NCBI GenBank assembly: GCA_947311845.1
Contig: CAMZMU010000048.1
Location: 23,144,431-23,208,430 of the forward strand
Reading direction: 5' to 3'
DNA length: 64,000 bases
From: Poa pratensis
Lineage: Eukaryota > Streptophyta > Magnoliopsida > Poales > Poaceae
In this document: positions 1 to 9,719 of the stretch, piece after piece
How the letters are laid out: every line of letters starts with the position of its first letter
How positions within the stretch are numbered: the stretch's first letter is position 1
Notes under the pieces: generated by a model
Database searches by the model: none
What the model was told of the DNA's origin: nothing
The model's input: the letters and a program-made list of their open reading frames with translations, nothing else
Made by a program: the position numbers and the translations under genes

Positions 1-1408
1 ACCAACGGTAGTCTACTATTTCATTTACTAACCTTGCTTCTCAACAATAATATGCAGAATATGTTCCGCGCCAACGGTATGATGCTTCCCGACATGGCAC
101 AGTTTCAAGCGATGGTGATTCATTCATCTCCACACACTACCGTAAGTTCCCGTGTTGAAAGTTTTTATGTCTTTTTACCATGTCATTCTAACCGGTGCTA
201 ACCATCTAATTCTTCATGCATGTAGGCCTCTGTCGCGGCCTCGAACGGATCGCCCTTGCCCCAGACACCCGGAGCAATAGAAGGAGCAGCAAACACTACT
301 CCGCCAGCTTCAGCAGGCCGTCAGGTAGTTAGCTCAAACCCTCGTAGCTCTCCCCTGCTATACTGTCGAAAACTTACTTTGATGTTGATTAATCATACAT
401 GTCAACTAGCAATTATTTGCACTACCCATATGCTTAGCTTGTCATACTACTTTGTGCAATATGCTCATGTATGCCACAAGTACTCGTTATTTTTTCATGA
501 ATGCTAGTTCATTCATTCATATGTACTTGTGTTGAATTCATGTATCTTTTTCATGGATGTTGGAATCCTCATGCCTTTGTGTCTTTTTCCCATGTTTTAG
601 ATGGATTGGAGCTAGGAGCGGATGGCAGCGATGGCATGATGACCGGGAGTTGGTTCGCCATTGTTTTGTTGTGCTTCATTGATGTAATCGGAGCGGCGTT
701 TTGTTGTTGTGATACATTTGGACTCGAATATGGCACTATGTGATGTTTTGGACACTATGTGATGTTTTGGATGATGTATGTGATATTTTGTGTGAGATAT
801 GTGATGTTTTGTGTATATATGTGTTCTGTAATTGTTCTGAAATTTTTGAAATGCAGGAATTAAGAAAAAACAAAGAAAAACAGGAAAATATGGTCATCTT
901 TGCCGTGTGCTGGCACACGGCAAAGGCTGGCCAAAAACCTGGAATATCGGGTGCCAGGATACACAGGCTGCTGACACGTGTCATCTTTGCCGTGTGTCGC
1001 GCTCAGCACACGGCAAAGAGTTGAGCACGTTGCCGTGTGCGGCACACGGCAAAGAGCTAAGAACTTTGCCGTGTGTCGTTGGTAACACACGGCATACTAT
1101 GACAGCTGGGACCCACACTCTCCGTCTTTGCCGTGGGTAAGCACACAGCAAAGATTTCAGACTTTGCCGTGTGTCGCACACGGCAAACAACCCGCCGTCA
1201 CCGTCCATCGTCGTCAAGTCAATGTGGGTCCCAACTTTAGTCTTTGCCGTGCGCCCGACATCCGACACACGGCAAAGAATTCTTTGCCATGCAATTCTCC
1301 CCCGTGTGTTCTTTGCCATGTCTGGCACACGGCAAAGCCTTCGCCGTGTGCTTTTGAATCTTCGCCGTGTGGTTTTGGCACACGGCAACGTATCGCTCTC
1401 CCGTAGTG
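1..1408 (+). mobile_element. CACTA (En/Spm) transposon, 3' end only
   Basis: The right end of a CACTA element whose left part lies outside the window. Exon-like pieces with clean borders occur at 58-138 (AG before, GTAAGT after; reads NMFRANGMMLPDMAQ...) and about 228-324 (ends in SAGRQ before a GT), resembling the C-terminal Met/Gln/Pro-rich part of the plant En/Spm transposase-associated ORF. From about 895 to 1395 the sequence is packed with palindromic subterminal repeats of the type CTTTGCCGTGTG...CACACGGCAAAG in both orientations, which in this superfamily are transposase-binding sites. The terminal inverted repeat reads CACTACGGGAGAG on the minus strand and ends at 1408. Internal coding is fragmentary, so no function is claimed. 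Confidence 0.82.
1396..1408 (-). repeat. CACTA terminal inverted repeat
   Basis: Reverse complement reads CACTACGGGAGAG, the diagnostic 5'-CACTA terminus. The expected 3-bp target duplication would be the CCA at 1409-1411, but the partner is outside the window and cannot be tested. Confidence 0.8.
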
Positions 1409-1534
1409 CCAGCAGCTATCTCTGCCATCCTTTTTCCTTGTGGATTCGAGCCTGCATGTTGACCACAAACCCCACATCTGCATTTTCTGCATGCATGTCA
1501 GGTATCCCAATTCTTTTCCGCATGTATTCGTGAG

Positions 1535-3407
1535 GAGGAAATTGCAAGAACCAGCAACTCTCGGGGCAGTTGTTGTACAAACCAGCGACTCTAGTTTGTT
1601 GTTGCACAGACCAGCAACTCTACGTCTAATCCATTGCAAGGAGCCTAATGATTACATCAAACTGCCTAACAACACACCTAGGAAAAATTGACAGCAACTT
1701 CACATAACGAGATGTTGCAAACAGAGTAATATGAATTTCATCCAATTTACATAGGGCATGGTATCTATTGCAATCAAACATGTGTCCCGTGGCACATTCA
1801 GATTACATGGAGTTATGTGTCTCTCGGCACATACAAACATACCTTCCAGGTTGCCTAGTGAACATTGGAGGCTCTATGTCCGGGCTATCAGTTTTGGTCC
1901 AGTCATGCTGCCCTGGCACTGGGAAGATTATCTCCTGGTAAGCCTTTTGATAGCATGGCTTCTTGAAAAAATCTGAAACATGATCTTCTAGGTGGTCATG
2001 GCGCCTCGCATATATAGCAGATATTGCATGTTTACAAGGCATTCCTGTGAATTGCCATTTGAAACAGCCACAAGTTTGTTTCTCTAGATCAACAACAAAG
2101 GTCTCGTGGCCAATCCTTTAAACCTGCCATAGCACATTTGTAGAAGGCACTGATTGGCGCCACCTGGCAGCTCTCTTCTCTATCTCAAGTTTCTCAACAT
2201 AGTGAGGAGCTATTTCCCATTGTCCATTAGCAGCACCATTTCTATTGTTTGCATATCTAGCCATGAGTTTCACTCTGATTTGTTCTGTCATAGTATGAAT
2301 AGGCTATGTGATCATTCTTTGTAAAGGCATAAGCAGCAGAATCTACTAGTTTCTTGAGATCCCCTCCCCTAAAACCAGCTAACTGAAAGTTTGCATAAAT
2401 GTAATCCTCCATTCTTCTGTCTCAGACAAATTGTTCCGCTCGCAGTTGGTGATCCTCCATGTTACCATCCACCTGACTATGCACACAATGTACAAAGTTG
2501 ACACTCTCTTGTGTACCAGCAATCAAAGAAACCATAGACCTCCCCATCCAAGCTTCATCAGCCAACCTACAAATAGATTTGACATCAATTATTGAATCAG
2601 ACACATCAATGGTAGATCACAGCTCACCAATTTGAACATGTCAATGGCACATATCAGTATGAACTAGGGTTCTTCTGCCAACCATAAACCCAAACGAAAA
2701 TCAAGATTAATTGGAAATGTGAGTGGGCTTAGCAGGGGACTTACTGCGTGAAGGAGATTGGATCTTCGGATTCAATCGTCGACGTCCTTGTCAACGGCTG
2801 CCCGCCGTATTCTCCGTCCCCGTCGCCTCGGGGTGGCTCACCAATGAGGCCGCCGCCGCCTGGATAGAAACGGAGCAGATCGTGGTCTGCTGGCCCGGAT
2901 CAACCACGCTCATCGCCCCCTGTCGCCGGCAGTACGCCGCCGCCTCCGTCCCCAACACATCCGGCTGATCGCATCTGGCCGCCGCCGGGTGGGAAGAAAG
3001 GAAGAAGACCGAGGAATCCTTGCTCAGATCGATCATGTGGAGAAGACCTCGTCGCCGGCAGCCCACCACCGCCACCCTCCCCGTCAGCTCCCGGTGGCCG
3101 CATCGGGCCGCCGCCGCCGCCTGCTGGGATAGAAGAGAAACAGAGACGCTCGTTCGGCTTGTTCCCAGCCCGAGCAGTCTCTTTTTCCCTTAGCCACGCT
3201 ATGGGCACACCCAATGCCACGGTGGCAGCCAGTTCAATTTATTTGGTGGGCCACTTTTGTCAGATACGCTATTAAAATCATGCAATATTTCATTAGAGGG
3301 CCTTGCAATGGATTAGACGTAGAGTCACTGGTCTGTGCAACAACAAACTAGAGTCACTGGTTTGTGCAACGAATGCCCTGAGAGTTGCTGGTTTGTGCAA
3401 TTTCCTC
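1535..3407 (-). mobile_element. Mutator-like element (MULE) with 9-bp TSD
   Basis: Complete 1,873-bp element. The left arm (1535 to about 1641) and right arm (about 3300 to 3407) are inverted copies of each other over some 107 bp, both beginning GAGGAAATTGCA at the outer end and sharing the repeated phrase ACCAGCAACTC / ACCAGTGACTC. The flanks carry a perfect 9-bp direct repeat ATTCGTGAG (1526-1534 and 3408-3416), the TSD length of the Mutator superfamily. Inside, on the minus strand, is a decayed MuDR-type transposase C-terminus (about 1803-2420). From about 2720 to 3200 there is a GC-rich leader-like stretch with no clear protein. The element is shorter than an autonomous MULE and is presumably an internally deleted copy. 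Confidence 0.9.
1803..2420 (-). pseudogene. MULE transposase C-terminal remnant (SWIM zinc finger)
   Basis: Read on the minus strand, the sequence gives a region rich in the features of plant MULE transposases: FRGGDLKKLVDSAAYAF upstream, then IRVKLMARYANNRNGA, then a SWIM zinc finger TCGCFKWQFTGMPCKHA (CxC...CxH), then the C-terminal phrase VPGQHDWTKTDSPDIEPP that follows the finger in this family. One in-frame TAA (about 2117-2119) interrupts it between RWRQSVPS... and RIGHETFVVDLEK, so it is not translatable as one protein. The DDE catalytic core is missing. It lies inside the TSD-bounded MULE and is its own degenerate gene rather than a captured host gene. FHY3/FAR1-type host proteins share the SWIM finger, but the location in a MULE argues for transposase. 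Confidence 0.75.
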
Positions 3408-3544
3408 ATTCGTGAGAGATGCTCCCGTACGCCCTGACGCCAGCTCGTGTCTCTTATGTCCTCTCCATCACACAAGGAATACGATGGGACAGGGTTCAGC
3501 TTTGCAGAGCATCTTTAGCGTAATCCTACCGAAGGTGTTTAAAG

Positions 3545-5495
3545 AGCAGTGTAGCTCACACTCTGTCTACTCCACTTAGTCTCTAATTTATATAACCATA
3601 CTTCCATTCAAAATAAAATGTACACGAAAAATAGACGTGTTGACAAGTAGGTTCCATTCCCCGTATTCAGTTTTGAGTTTCGTCAAGTGTTAATTTTAAA
3701 TTTTGAACCGATGTTTAGAACTTTTTTAGACGAATTTTACCGTTTGAAATAATTTTTGACGAGCATGTTCATCTGGAAGTTTCGCACAACTTTCATGTAC
3801 CTTTGTAGACTCCGACTGGTGTATGTGTGTTTGTAACCACTCTCGCCTCTGCTCGCCGAGTGCCGCACCATGGATATTTGGTGATGGTAAGATGTCTTCG
3901 ATAAGCGACGTAGATATCCCCAAGTGGCAAGATATCCACAAGTGTGGTTTCGTTGCAGAGACATCCTTGGTATGCGATATCCACAAGTGACTATAAAAGT
4001 ATCCCCCACTTGGACCATGGAGATCGGGTGATATTGCGATAGAGTATCGATTTAGGGGGTGAAGGTATCCACATGTGTAGTTTTTTTTTTTTGCAATAGA
4101 GGTTCTTCAAATAAACAATAAAGGTATCCAGAAGTGGAACCATGGATAACCACTTAAGAGATCCTATAGCATAGTTTCCTTGCTACATAGGGTTTTGAAT
4201 AAGCAATGAGAATATCGAATGGTGGGACCATGGATAACCACTTAAGAGATCCAATATCGTAGTTTCCTTACTACGTAGGGTTTTGAATAAGCAATGAGGA
4301 TATCAAATATTGGGACCATGGATAACCACTTAAGAGATGCAATATCGTAGTTTCCTTACTACATAGGGTTTTGAATAAGCAATGAGGATATCTAATAGTG
4401 GGACCATGGATAACAACTTAAAAGATCTAGTAGCGTAGTTTCCTTGCTACATAGGGTTTTGATTTTTGAATAAGCAATGAGGATATCGAACAGTGGGACC
4501 ATGGATAACCGATGATGAAGATATCCTGTGATGGGGTCGACGATATCCGCAGGTACCTATATGAAGATATCCTCCACTTAGATCATAGAGATCCTTGTGA
4601 TATTGTGGTAGAGTATTCGATCACAGGTGAAGAGATCCACAAGACCATAAGTGTAGTTTCTTTCCAACTCAAGCAATGAAGATATCCCAAAAGGGAACAT
4701 GGAGACACGGGGGATATCACGATAGTCTTGATTTAGGGGTGAAGGTATCCACATGAGTAATTTTATTGCAGTAGAGATTCTTCACATGAACAACGAAGAG
4801 TTCCACCATTGGGACCGTGGATATCCGGTTGTGGTAATATATTTTTGGATAAGCTATGAAGATATCGCCTAGTGGGAACAAGGGCGCCCGCCGTTATCAA
4901 ATAACGGGTGAAGATATCCACAAGTGCAGATGTAGATTCTTCAAAAGCAATAAAGGTATCCAAGAATTGGACCATGCATAACCACTGAAGAGATCCAATA
5001 ACGTAGTTCCCTTACTATATAGGATAACCACTAAAGATATCCACAAAAAGAGACGATGAAGAGATTAAAAAAATACATGTACACCAAGCACAATAGCTGC
5101 TCCTGCAAACGCGGAGTTCACGGCGGTGGATGGAGGCGACTGATGGGTTAAGAAACACACATAGTCGCACTCTAAAGACATACATAGCTCGGTACAAAAT
5201 CTACTCGTATATGAATGTCGAAACAGAAAAGTTACAACATGAAAGTTGTGCGAAACGTTGAGATGAACCTGCTAGTCAAAATATATTTCAAACAGTCAAC
5301 CGAGAGTGATGGATTTGACAAAATTTGTCTAAGAAAGTTCTGAACGTCAGTTCAAAATTGAGAATTTACAGCCGACGAAATTCGATACCGAGTACGGGAA
5401 TGGAAACTACTCGTCGAGGCTCATATTTTTCATGTAAATTATATCTTAAATCTAAGTATGATTATGTAGATTAGAGTGAAATAGAGTAAACTAAG
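3545..5495. mobile_element. Long-TIR DNA element, MULE-like or foldback
   Basis: Two arms about 250 bp long are inverted copies: left about 3555-3810 and right about 5228-5490. Shared phrases include TTCCATTCCC, TTTTGAAC, AGAACTTT, TTCGCACAACTTTCATG (left) and the matching reverse complements at right. The outer limits blur and I could not identify a TSD. No transposase is visible; the interior is AT-rich and dominated by an 88-bp tandem repeat. A third copy of the inner arm sequence lies at about 11690-11880, so this is a family. Superfamily assignment is inference from arm length only. Confidence 0.6.
4127..4512. repeat. 88-bp tandem repeat, about 4.5 copies
   Basis: The phrase CCATGGATAACCACTTAAG or a variant recurs with its CATGGATAAC at 4141, 4229, 4317, 4405 and 4500, giving periods of 88, 88, 88 and 95. 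Each unit also carries ATAGGGTTTTGAATAAGCAA. The longer last period comes from a short local duplication (TTTTGATTTTTGAATAAG). Looser variants of the same phrases occur on both sides (for example near 4800-4990). Confidence 0.85.
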
Positions 5496-5504
5496 GTGAC
5501 TGAA

Positions 5505-6670
5505 GAAATAGGCTTTCGCCCCGCTATATTAATATAGCAACCACACCGATACAAGCGAACCAAACACAAAGAAGGGCCAGGGAGAATGCTGGGGCAACAG
5601 CAGATACATGCCCAAAAAAAGGAAATGAAGACTAAGGCGAAGTGACAAAACGAAGACGACCCGCCATCGTTGCGCCCTCTCCATCTTTTCCCACCATGAT
5701 CCAGGTACCCCGAAGCGCCTCGTGCCAAGTAGCCCCTATAGGAAGGGAAGCACCGTCGACACGGCGCTGCTACCCGGACCAGAGGTCCTAGGGTTTCCCC
5801 TGGCACGCCGAGTGCAGTGGGCAAGGGATTCCCACGACGTCCTCCAGGAAGGAATAGTGCCACACGCCGGTGGCACCACATCGTGGTCAGACTAGCTGAT
5901 AGGGATTTCTCCCGACACCTATCCACAAGAGCACCGGCACAAGGGAGCACCACCACCCAGCAACGCCATCCACCAGCATGCGCCACCCCGATCTTGCGTC
6001 ATCTTCATCTGTTGCTTCGTGCTACCGGTAAGCAGCCTGACAGGCAGCAACACACGACAACGTCGGGACGAGGACAGCAGCCTCGCAGCCACGCGGGAGG
6101 AACCCACCTCCACCGCCGAGAGGCAGTCATTGGCCGGACAGAGCAGCGGGGGCACACCAGGCCCCAGCGGGGCCCGGCCGAGCCCGGATGGGCCCGTAAA
6201 GCCCGGCCGCCCTGCTGCAATAGGCAGGCTGCAACACCGCCGTCGCAGTCCCTGACGCGTCGTCGCCACCACCTCCAGGAGAGCTCCGCAGCTGCAGCTG
6301 CCCGGCCCGCTCAGGCCCATCTGAGCCCTCCCGAGCCCATCTGGGCCCGAGGAGACCAGATCATGGCCAAGCCGGCAGCCGGCGCCTCGCTGCCATGGAG
6401 CACCCGACGCCCTCCGCCGCAGAACCTCACCGCCACCAGCAGCACCCAGCAGCGCCGGACCTAGGTCTCCCGAAGCACACCGCCGCCAAGGAGGGAGAAG
6501 CCCCGACTAGCCCTCCAGGACGCGGGGAAGGGAAGGGTGCCGCCGCCGGCGTCGCCCGGGCAGAGCCCGACGACCCCTGCCGGCGGCGGCGACGGGGGAG
6601 GGAGGTAGAGGAGGGGGGCGCGGCGGCCGGCGGCTGGGACGCCCCGTCGCCCTCAGGGGGCGAGAGGTGA
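5505..6670 (-). mobile_element. Probable non-LTR retroposon tail plus GC-rich body
   Basis: On the minus strand a GC-rich segment (about 5640-6670, strongly Pro/Arg/Ala in every frame, so coding is doubtful) leads into a 3' tail that ends in a small hairpin, TATATTAATATA then GCGGGGCGAAAGCC, near 5511-5535. A similar tail (TTTATAAAGTGGGGCGAAAGCC) occurs at about 28150-28175. Such tails are common at 3' ends of grass LINE/SINE-like copies, but I see no reverse transcriptase and no certain TSD. It abuts the right arm of the preceding element. Confidence 0.35.
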
Positions 6671-6839
6671 TGAGTTGGGCATTTAATATATCGGCCAAGG
6701 GATAAAGAAAGGTAGGAGTAGTACCAAAGAAGGAACAAGGGCAGCTAAAAGCATGCAAGTACAAGCACGTGAGATTCTTCTCCAAAGTTCATACGTTGCT
6801 AGCCGTATTGAGTTTGCATAGGGCTCGTAGGGGACAGGC

Positions 6840-8849
6840 CTAGGGGTCAAAAGCAGGTGCATGCGTGCCGTAGCTCGTCCCGGACGCCGACGCCGACGTC
6901 GGATACCACGTGACATACGGCGAGTCGTCGGGCCCGTCGTTCTGCAGCTCTGGGAGCTGCTGGCCGCCGTCCAGGTACTGCACGACCTGCAGCATGGTCG
7001 GCCTCGCAGCGGGCAAGAACTGAGTGCAGAGCAACCCGAGCTTGAGCACCAGGCTCATCTCGTCTGGGTCGTACTCCCCGTGGAGCCGAGCATCCGCGCA
7101 GCCATGAGCGAGCGACGCGCTAGAGCAGTTCTGCTCGAGCACCCAATCCACGAGCAGGACACGGCTGTGGCATGCGTCGTCGTCCTCGATTGGCCTTCTC
7201 CCGCACGCGACCTCCAGGAGGAAGACGCCGAACGCGAACACGTCGGTGAGCGGCGTAGCCTTGGAGGTGCGCGCCAGCTCCGGAGCTAGGTACCCGACGG
7301 TGCCGACGACCCGCGTTGTCTGCGGGTTAGCGCCGTGGTCGTAGAGCCTGGCGAGGCCGAAATCGCCCAGCCGCGCGCCCATCCCCTCGTCGAGGAGCAC
7401 GTTGCTGGCCTTGATGTCTCGGTGGATGATCACCTGCGTGCAGTTGTTGTGGAGATAGAAGAGGCCCAGCGCGATGTCCTTGATGATCTTAAACCGCGTA
7501 CGCCAATCCAGAGCGGGCCTCGACATGACCTTACGGTCATACAAGAACTTGTCGAGGCTGCCGTTGGGCATGTACTCGTAGACGAGAAGAAGCTCGCCTC
7601 TGCGACGGCAGTAGCCGAGCAGGCTCACAAGGTTCCGGTGCTGGAGGCGGCCGATGCTTGTGATCTCGGCCACGAACTCTTTGATCCCTTGCCTCGAGTC
7701 ATGCGATACTCTCTTTACAGCTACCTCGAGGTTAGACGCCGGGAGCACTCCCTTGTAGACTCTCCCAAATCCTCCTGCGCCAAGTAGCTGCCGGCCTGCG
7801 CGTGTGCCCGTGAACCCGCCGGTGGGGCGAAACAAATCCTTGTACGAGAACCGCTGCGGCCCAAACTCGTCCTCCCAATCTTCACGCAGCTCAGCGTACT
7901 TCATCCTCCTCCACCCGAACACAAACGCCCCACTGACCACGACGAGGACGAACCCCACGACGCAAATCGGCACCACTATGTCCAGGACCTTGTTGAAACG
8001 ACCTCCTCCTCCACCGGGCACCTTGGGCAGCTTGGAGTACTCGAGCGGCGGAGCTGATCCGTTCAAGGAAAAGCTCCAGCCGAGAACGCAGTGCCGTGAC
8101 GATTCGCTGCCCAAGGAGGAGGCTAAACCGACGTACGCCTTGTCTGTGATCACCTCTGAGAGGTTGACGACATGTGAGAGCAGAGGTTTCTTGGGCTTGG
8201 GCACACGCGCCGGCGCTAATGTGACGTCGATCTTCGTGCTCTGGCCGTCATAGTCCACCCACACTTGCATAGCCTTGCCGCTCATGAGGATCAAGTCACG
8301 GAACGTGCCGTTCTGTAGGTCGTCGTAGTAACCGGCCGAGGCAGCCACCGCGGACCTTAGCCCGTTGATGTCAATGCCGACGTGGTTGCTGTTCATGTCC
8401 CCCGAATCCACGTTGAGCAGAGTGTCGAGCTCGACGGCGAAGATATGGTTGGTGGCATTTCCGACATCGCCAATGTTAAAGAGGCCGTAGTATTGGCTCG
8501 GCAGCGCGGTGGAGAAGTTCTTGGTCGGGGCGACGAAGAAGACGATGCCGTATGCGCTCAGGTCGGCGTACTCGGAGAGGATGGCGAACACGAAAGTGGT
8601 CGAGAAGGAGAGCACGCCGCCCGTGGCATCATGCGAGGCGTGGAATTGGAGTGAGGGTGGGTAGATGCCGTGGCCTTTCATGAATAATGTGCCGTTGGTG
8701 AGGATGAGGACGCCGTCTGGGGTGACCATGGCCGAGTCATCCACGGCGAGGTTCGCACCGGTGAAGCCGTTGAAGACGAACTCGGTGACATCGCAATAGC
8801 TGTATAGAATGTGGAGGCTCAAACAGAGAAGACGGACGAGGAGCGACAT
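6840..8849 (-). CDS. L-type lectin receptor-like kinase (LecRK1 of cluster)
   Basis: Predicted plasma-membrane receptor kinase of 669 aa, intronless as usual for this family. Domains: signal peptide 1-19; legume-lectin ectodomain about 22-270, containing VELDT and NHVGIDI where the family has its metal/sugar loops; transmembrane helix about 289-313; juxtamembrane; Ser/Thr kinase about 350-625 with glycine loop GAGGFG near 357-362, lysine in VAVKR (379), catalytic HRDIKASN (476-483), DFG (496-498) and GTVGYLAPE (516-524). All catalytic residues are present, so it should be active. The HRD form makes it an RD kinase. It resembles the LecRK subgroup that includes rice SIT-type salt-response receptors, but that placement is from memory of the family. 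It faces LecRK2 head to head, 3.6 kb of repeats apart. No clear TATA box was seen upstream. Confidence 0.95.
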   Translation of the reverse strand: MSLLVRLLCLSLHILYSYCDVTEFVFNGFTGANLAVDDSAMVTPDGVLILTNGTLFMKGHGIYPPSLQFHASHDATGGVLSFSTTFVFAILSEYADLSAYGIVFFVAPTKNFSTALPSQYYGLFNIGDVGNATNHIFAVELDTLLNVDSGDMNSNHVGIDINGLRSAVAASAGYYDDLQNGTFRDLILMSGKAMQVWVDYDGQSTKIDVTLAPARVPKPKKPLLSHVVNLSEVITDKAYVGLASSLGSESSRHCVLGWSFSLNGSAPPLEYSKLPKVPGGGGGRFNKVLDIVVPICVVGFVLVVVSGAFVFGWRRMKYAELREDWEDEFGPQRFSYKDLFRPTGGFTGTRAGRQLLGAGGFGRVYKGVLPASNLEVAVKRVSHDSRQGIKEFVAEITSIGRLQHRNLVSLLGYCRRRGELLLVYEYMPNGSLDKFLYDRKVMSRPALDWRTRFKIIKDIALGLFYLHNNCTQVIIHRDIKASNVLLDEGMGARLGDFGLARLYDHGANPQTTRVVGTVGYLAPELARTSKATPLTDVFAFGVFLLEVACGRRPIEDDDACHSRVLLVDWVLEQNCSSASLAHGCADARLHGEYDPDEMSLVLKLGLLCTQFLPAARPTMLQVVQYLDGGQQLPELQNDGPDDSPYVTWYPTSASASGTSYGTHAPAFDP

Positions 8850-9281
8850 GGGTAGCTAGCTGTGTTATCAGAAGCAAGCTCTGGTTGCCTCGAGGATATG
8901 CTTGTGTCATTGTAGATGAGACGATGAACGGCCAAACCCGGATCCTTCTGGATCGAAGATGGTCTTGTGCCAAGAGCGACGGCTTACCGTTTACTTGGGA
9001 CACAGACGATCGATGTCAATTTCAACTTCAACAGGGGTGGTGGTCCTAGTGGACGGGAGTGTAGCTGGGTGATCGATGGCCTGTCGACATTTCGTGGAAC
9101 GCAGGGAACATGCCGTCATTACTTTGAAGTTTGAACAGTACAGGGTACCATGTCGGGGTCGGCTGACTGTCAGCCGAGACTCAGACTCACATTAAGTGTG
9201 GTAGCTAGGAGATGCTCCGTTCGTGCAGTCGTGGATTGGAATTGTATGCTGACACGGTATAGGGACATTGCGGTTGTTATA
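8850..9281. other. Upstream region of LecRK1, no feature recognised
   Basis: About 430 bp between the LecRK1 start and the next insertion. It should hold the LecRK1 promoter and 5' UTR (reading leftward), but I see no convincing TATA box or repeat in it. Confidence 0.4.
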
Positions 9282-9557
9282 TGGAGGTTTTGGTTGCCGT
9301 TTTATTTAACTTTTTCGGAGGGGCCGGTATTTCCGGTAACCGTGGTTACCGGGAAATACCGGACTAGATTCTTGGACAGAATTTGAAATTCAAAATTAAA
9401 ACGTTAAAAGAAAATCAAATAAAAAATTTGAGAGAACGAATTCGATCCAAATTCAAATGTTTCGGGATTTTTCTCCCGGTATATACATTTACCGTGGGGG
9501 CCGATAAATACAGTTGCTGCCGGTTACCGCGGTATTTTGGCCGGTAACCGAAATCTT
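9282..9557. mobile_element. GGTTACCGG-rich MITE with 9-bp TSD
   Basis: A 276-bp segment flanked by a perfect 9-bp direct repeat GGTTGTTAT (9273-9281 and 9558-9566). Its ends are imperfect inverted repeats (GGTTTTGGTTGCCG at left; AGATTTCGGTTACCG on the minus strand at right), and the interior carries several copies of GGTAACC/GGTTACCG palindromes. A 9-bp TSD points to a non-autonomous Mutator-type element. Confidence 0.65.
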
Positions 9558-9594
9558 GGTTGTTATAACTATTACAACACTCGACCGCGCCGTA

Positions 9595-9698
9595 TCTCTA
9601 CTATATAATATGTCTTGAAGTGATGGTCCGTTTTTCACTTTCCGATTTTACCCCTCATCGTTGTTATAACACGTAGCAACGCACGGGTATTGTGCTAG
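9595..9698 (+). mobile_element. 104-bp Helitron
   Basis: Starts TCTCTACTATATAATATG and ends ...GCACGGGTATTGTGCTAG, inserted between A (9594) and T (9699), as Helitrons do. The 5' 60 bp and 3' 25 bp are nearly identical to the ends of the 4.5-kb Helitron at 16317-20861, which lies in the opposite orientation. The usual 3' hairpin (CCCGT...ACGGG in the large copy) is partly mutated here. No room for any gene, so purely non-autonomous. Confidence 0.8.
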
Positions 9699-9719
9699 TA
9701 TATTCAAATATCGTTTGGC

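Noticed and set aside
895..1395. CRISPR-like array of palindromic repeats
   Set aside because: The repeats are in both orientations with irregular spacing and border a CACTA terminus; they are transposon subterminal repeats.
3101..3200. Pack-MULE capture in the GC-rich part of the 1535-3407 MULE
   Set aside because: The segment could equally be the element's own GC-rich leader; no host protein was recognisable.
4127..4512. CRISPR array or satellite
   Set aside because: Contiguous 88-bp units without unique spacers, in a plant transposon.
5817..6464. 215-codon open frame on the plus strand
   Set aside because: Arg/Pro/Thr-rich, with equally open frames on the other strand; a result of GC content, with no domain or signal.
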